Virus record (IMG/VR): IMGVR_UViG_3300047472_000153
Coordinates: 1 to 38,377 of that record
Length of the DNA stretch: 38,377 bases
Direction: 5' to 3' (one strand)
Source: a virus
The notes beneath the pieces are model-generated. The model saw only the letters and a program-made list of their open reading frames with translations. It made no database searches and was not told the DNA's origin. Below are positions 38,291 to 38,377 of this stretch, piece after piece (the first letter of the stretch is position 1; the number at the start of each line of letters is the position of its first letter). A program made the translations under genes and the position numbers.

Positions 38291-38377
38291 TCGAACCAGC
38301 GCGAGCGCTCCCTTAACCGCGCCAATGGTGTGCCCGTCAGGGCATTGAAGGTCTTGCCGCAGCCGCGACAGCGATAA
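38251..38377 (-). pseudogene. IS1595-family transposase, N-terminal part, interrupted by the prophage
   Basis: On the minus strand from 38376 an open frame reads YRCRGCGKTFNALTGTPLAR, then the segment RSRWFDYLDCLLDATSVRK, typical of the zinc-ribbon and helical N-terminus of ISXO2-like transposases. The frame runs straight into the phage end. Its continuation is at 476-1. The true start lies beyond the window. The CTTG at 38251-38254 is the second copy of the target duplication. Confidence 0.85.

Overview
The window holds one nearly complete Mu-like transposable prophage (positions 477-38250, about 37.8 kb). It is inserted in a transposase gene of the IS1595/ISXO2 family. Both halves of that gene flank it: the C-terminal half at 1-476 and the N-terminal half at 38251-38377, both on the minus strand. 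The host is probably a GC-rich proteobacterium. A Burkholderiales-type betaproteobacterium is my guess, from overall protein style and base composition; no host housekeeping gene is present to test it.

Nearly all phage genes run on the minus strand, so the functional order is right to left. (1) Control and transposition, 38250-30829: a plus-strand HTH repressor, a control region with repeated operators, a Ner-like regulator, the DDE transposase (MuA role), the AAA+ ATPase (MuB role), and a run of small early genes joined by 4-base start/stop overlaps, including a DUF3164-type protein. (2) Middle genes and the switch, 30787-29375: GemA/gp16-like and Mor-like proteins, then a promoter whose dyad is centred near -44. 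(3) Lysis: holin, transglycosylase with signal peptide, Rz and embedded Rz1. (4) Head: TraR/DksA-type zinc finger, small membrane protein, gp26-, gp27-, gp28- (terminase), gp29- (portal) and gp30-like (MuF) proteins, gpG, then an inserted three-gene module with an SGNH hydrolase domain, then gpI protease/scaffold, a decoration-like protein, gpT, gp36- and gp37-like proteins. (5) A long non-contractile (siphovirus-type) tail: tail tube, two tail chaperones made by a -1 frameshift, a 1840-residue tape measure, tip proteins and a large fibre-like protein. There is no sheath gene, so the tail is of the B3/D3112 kind rather than the contractile Mu kind. (6) Accessory end, 2034-595: a D12-class adenine methyltransferase and a membrane protein with its own promoter.

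The points most worth following are two related structured RNA elements (2077-2172 and 22041-22131) that fold best on the strand opposite to the late genes, the SGNH hydrolase module fenced by a bidirectional terminator, a probable nuclease domain at the end of the MuF head protein, a canonical A AAA AAC frameshift site, and phage ends carrying multiple inverted transposase-type sites with a 4-bp target duplication that exactly restores the interrupted reading frame. No stretch longer than about 300 bases lacks a gene. I saw no tRNA, rRNA or CRISPR array.
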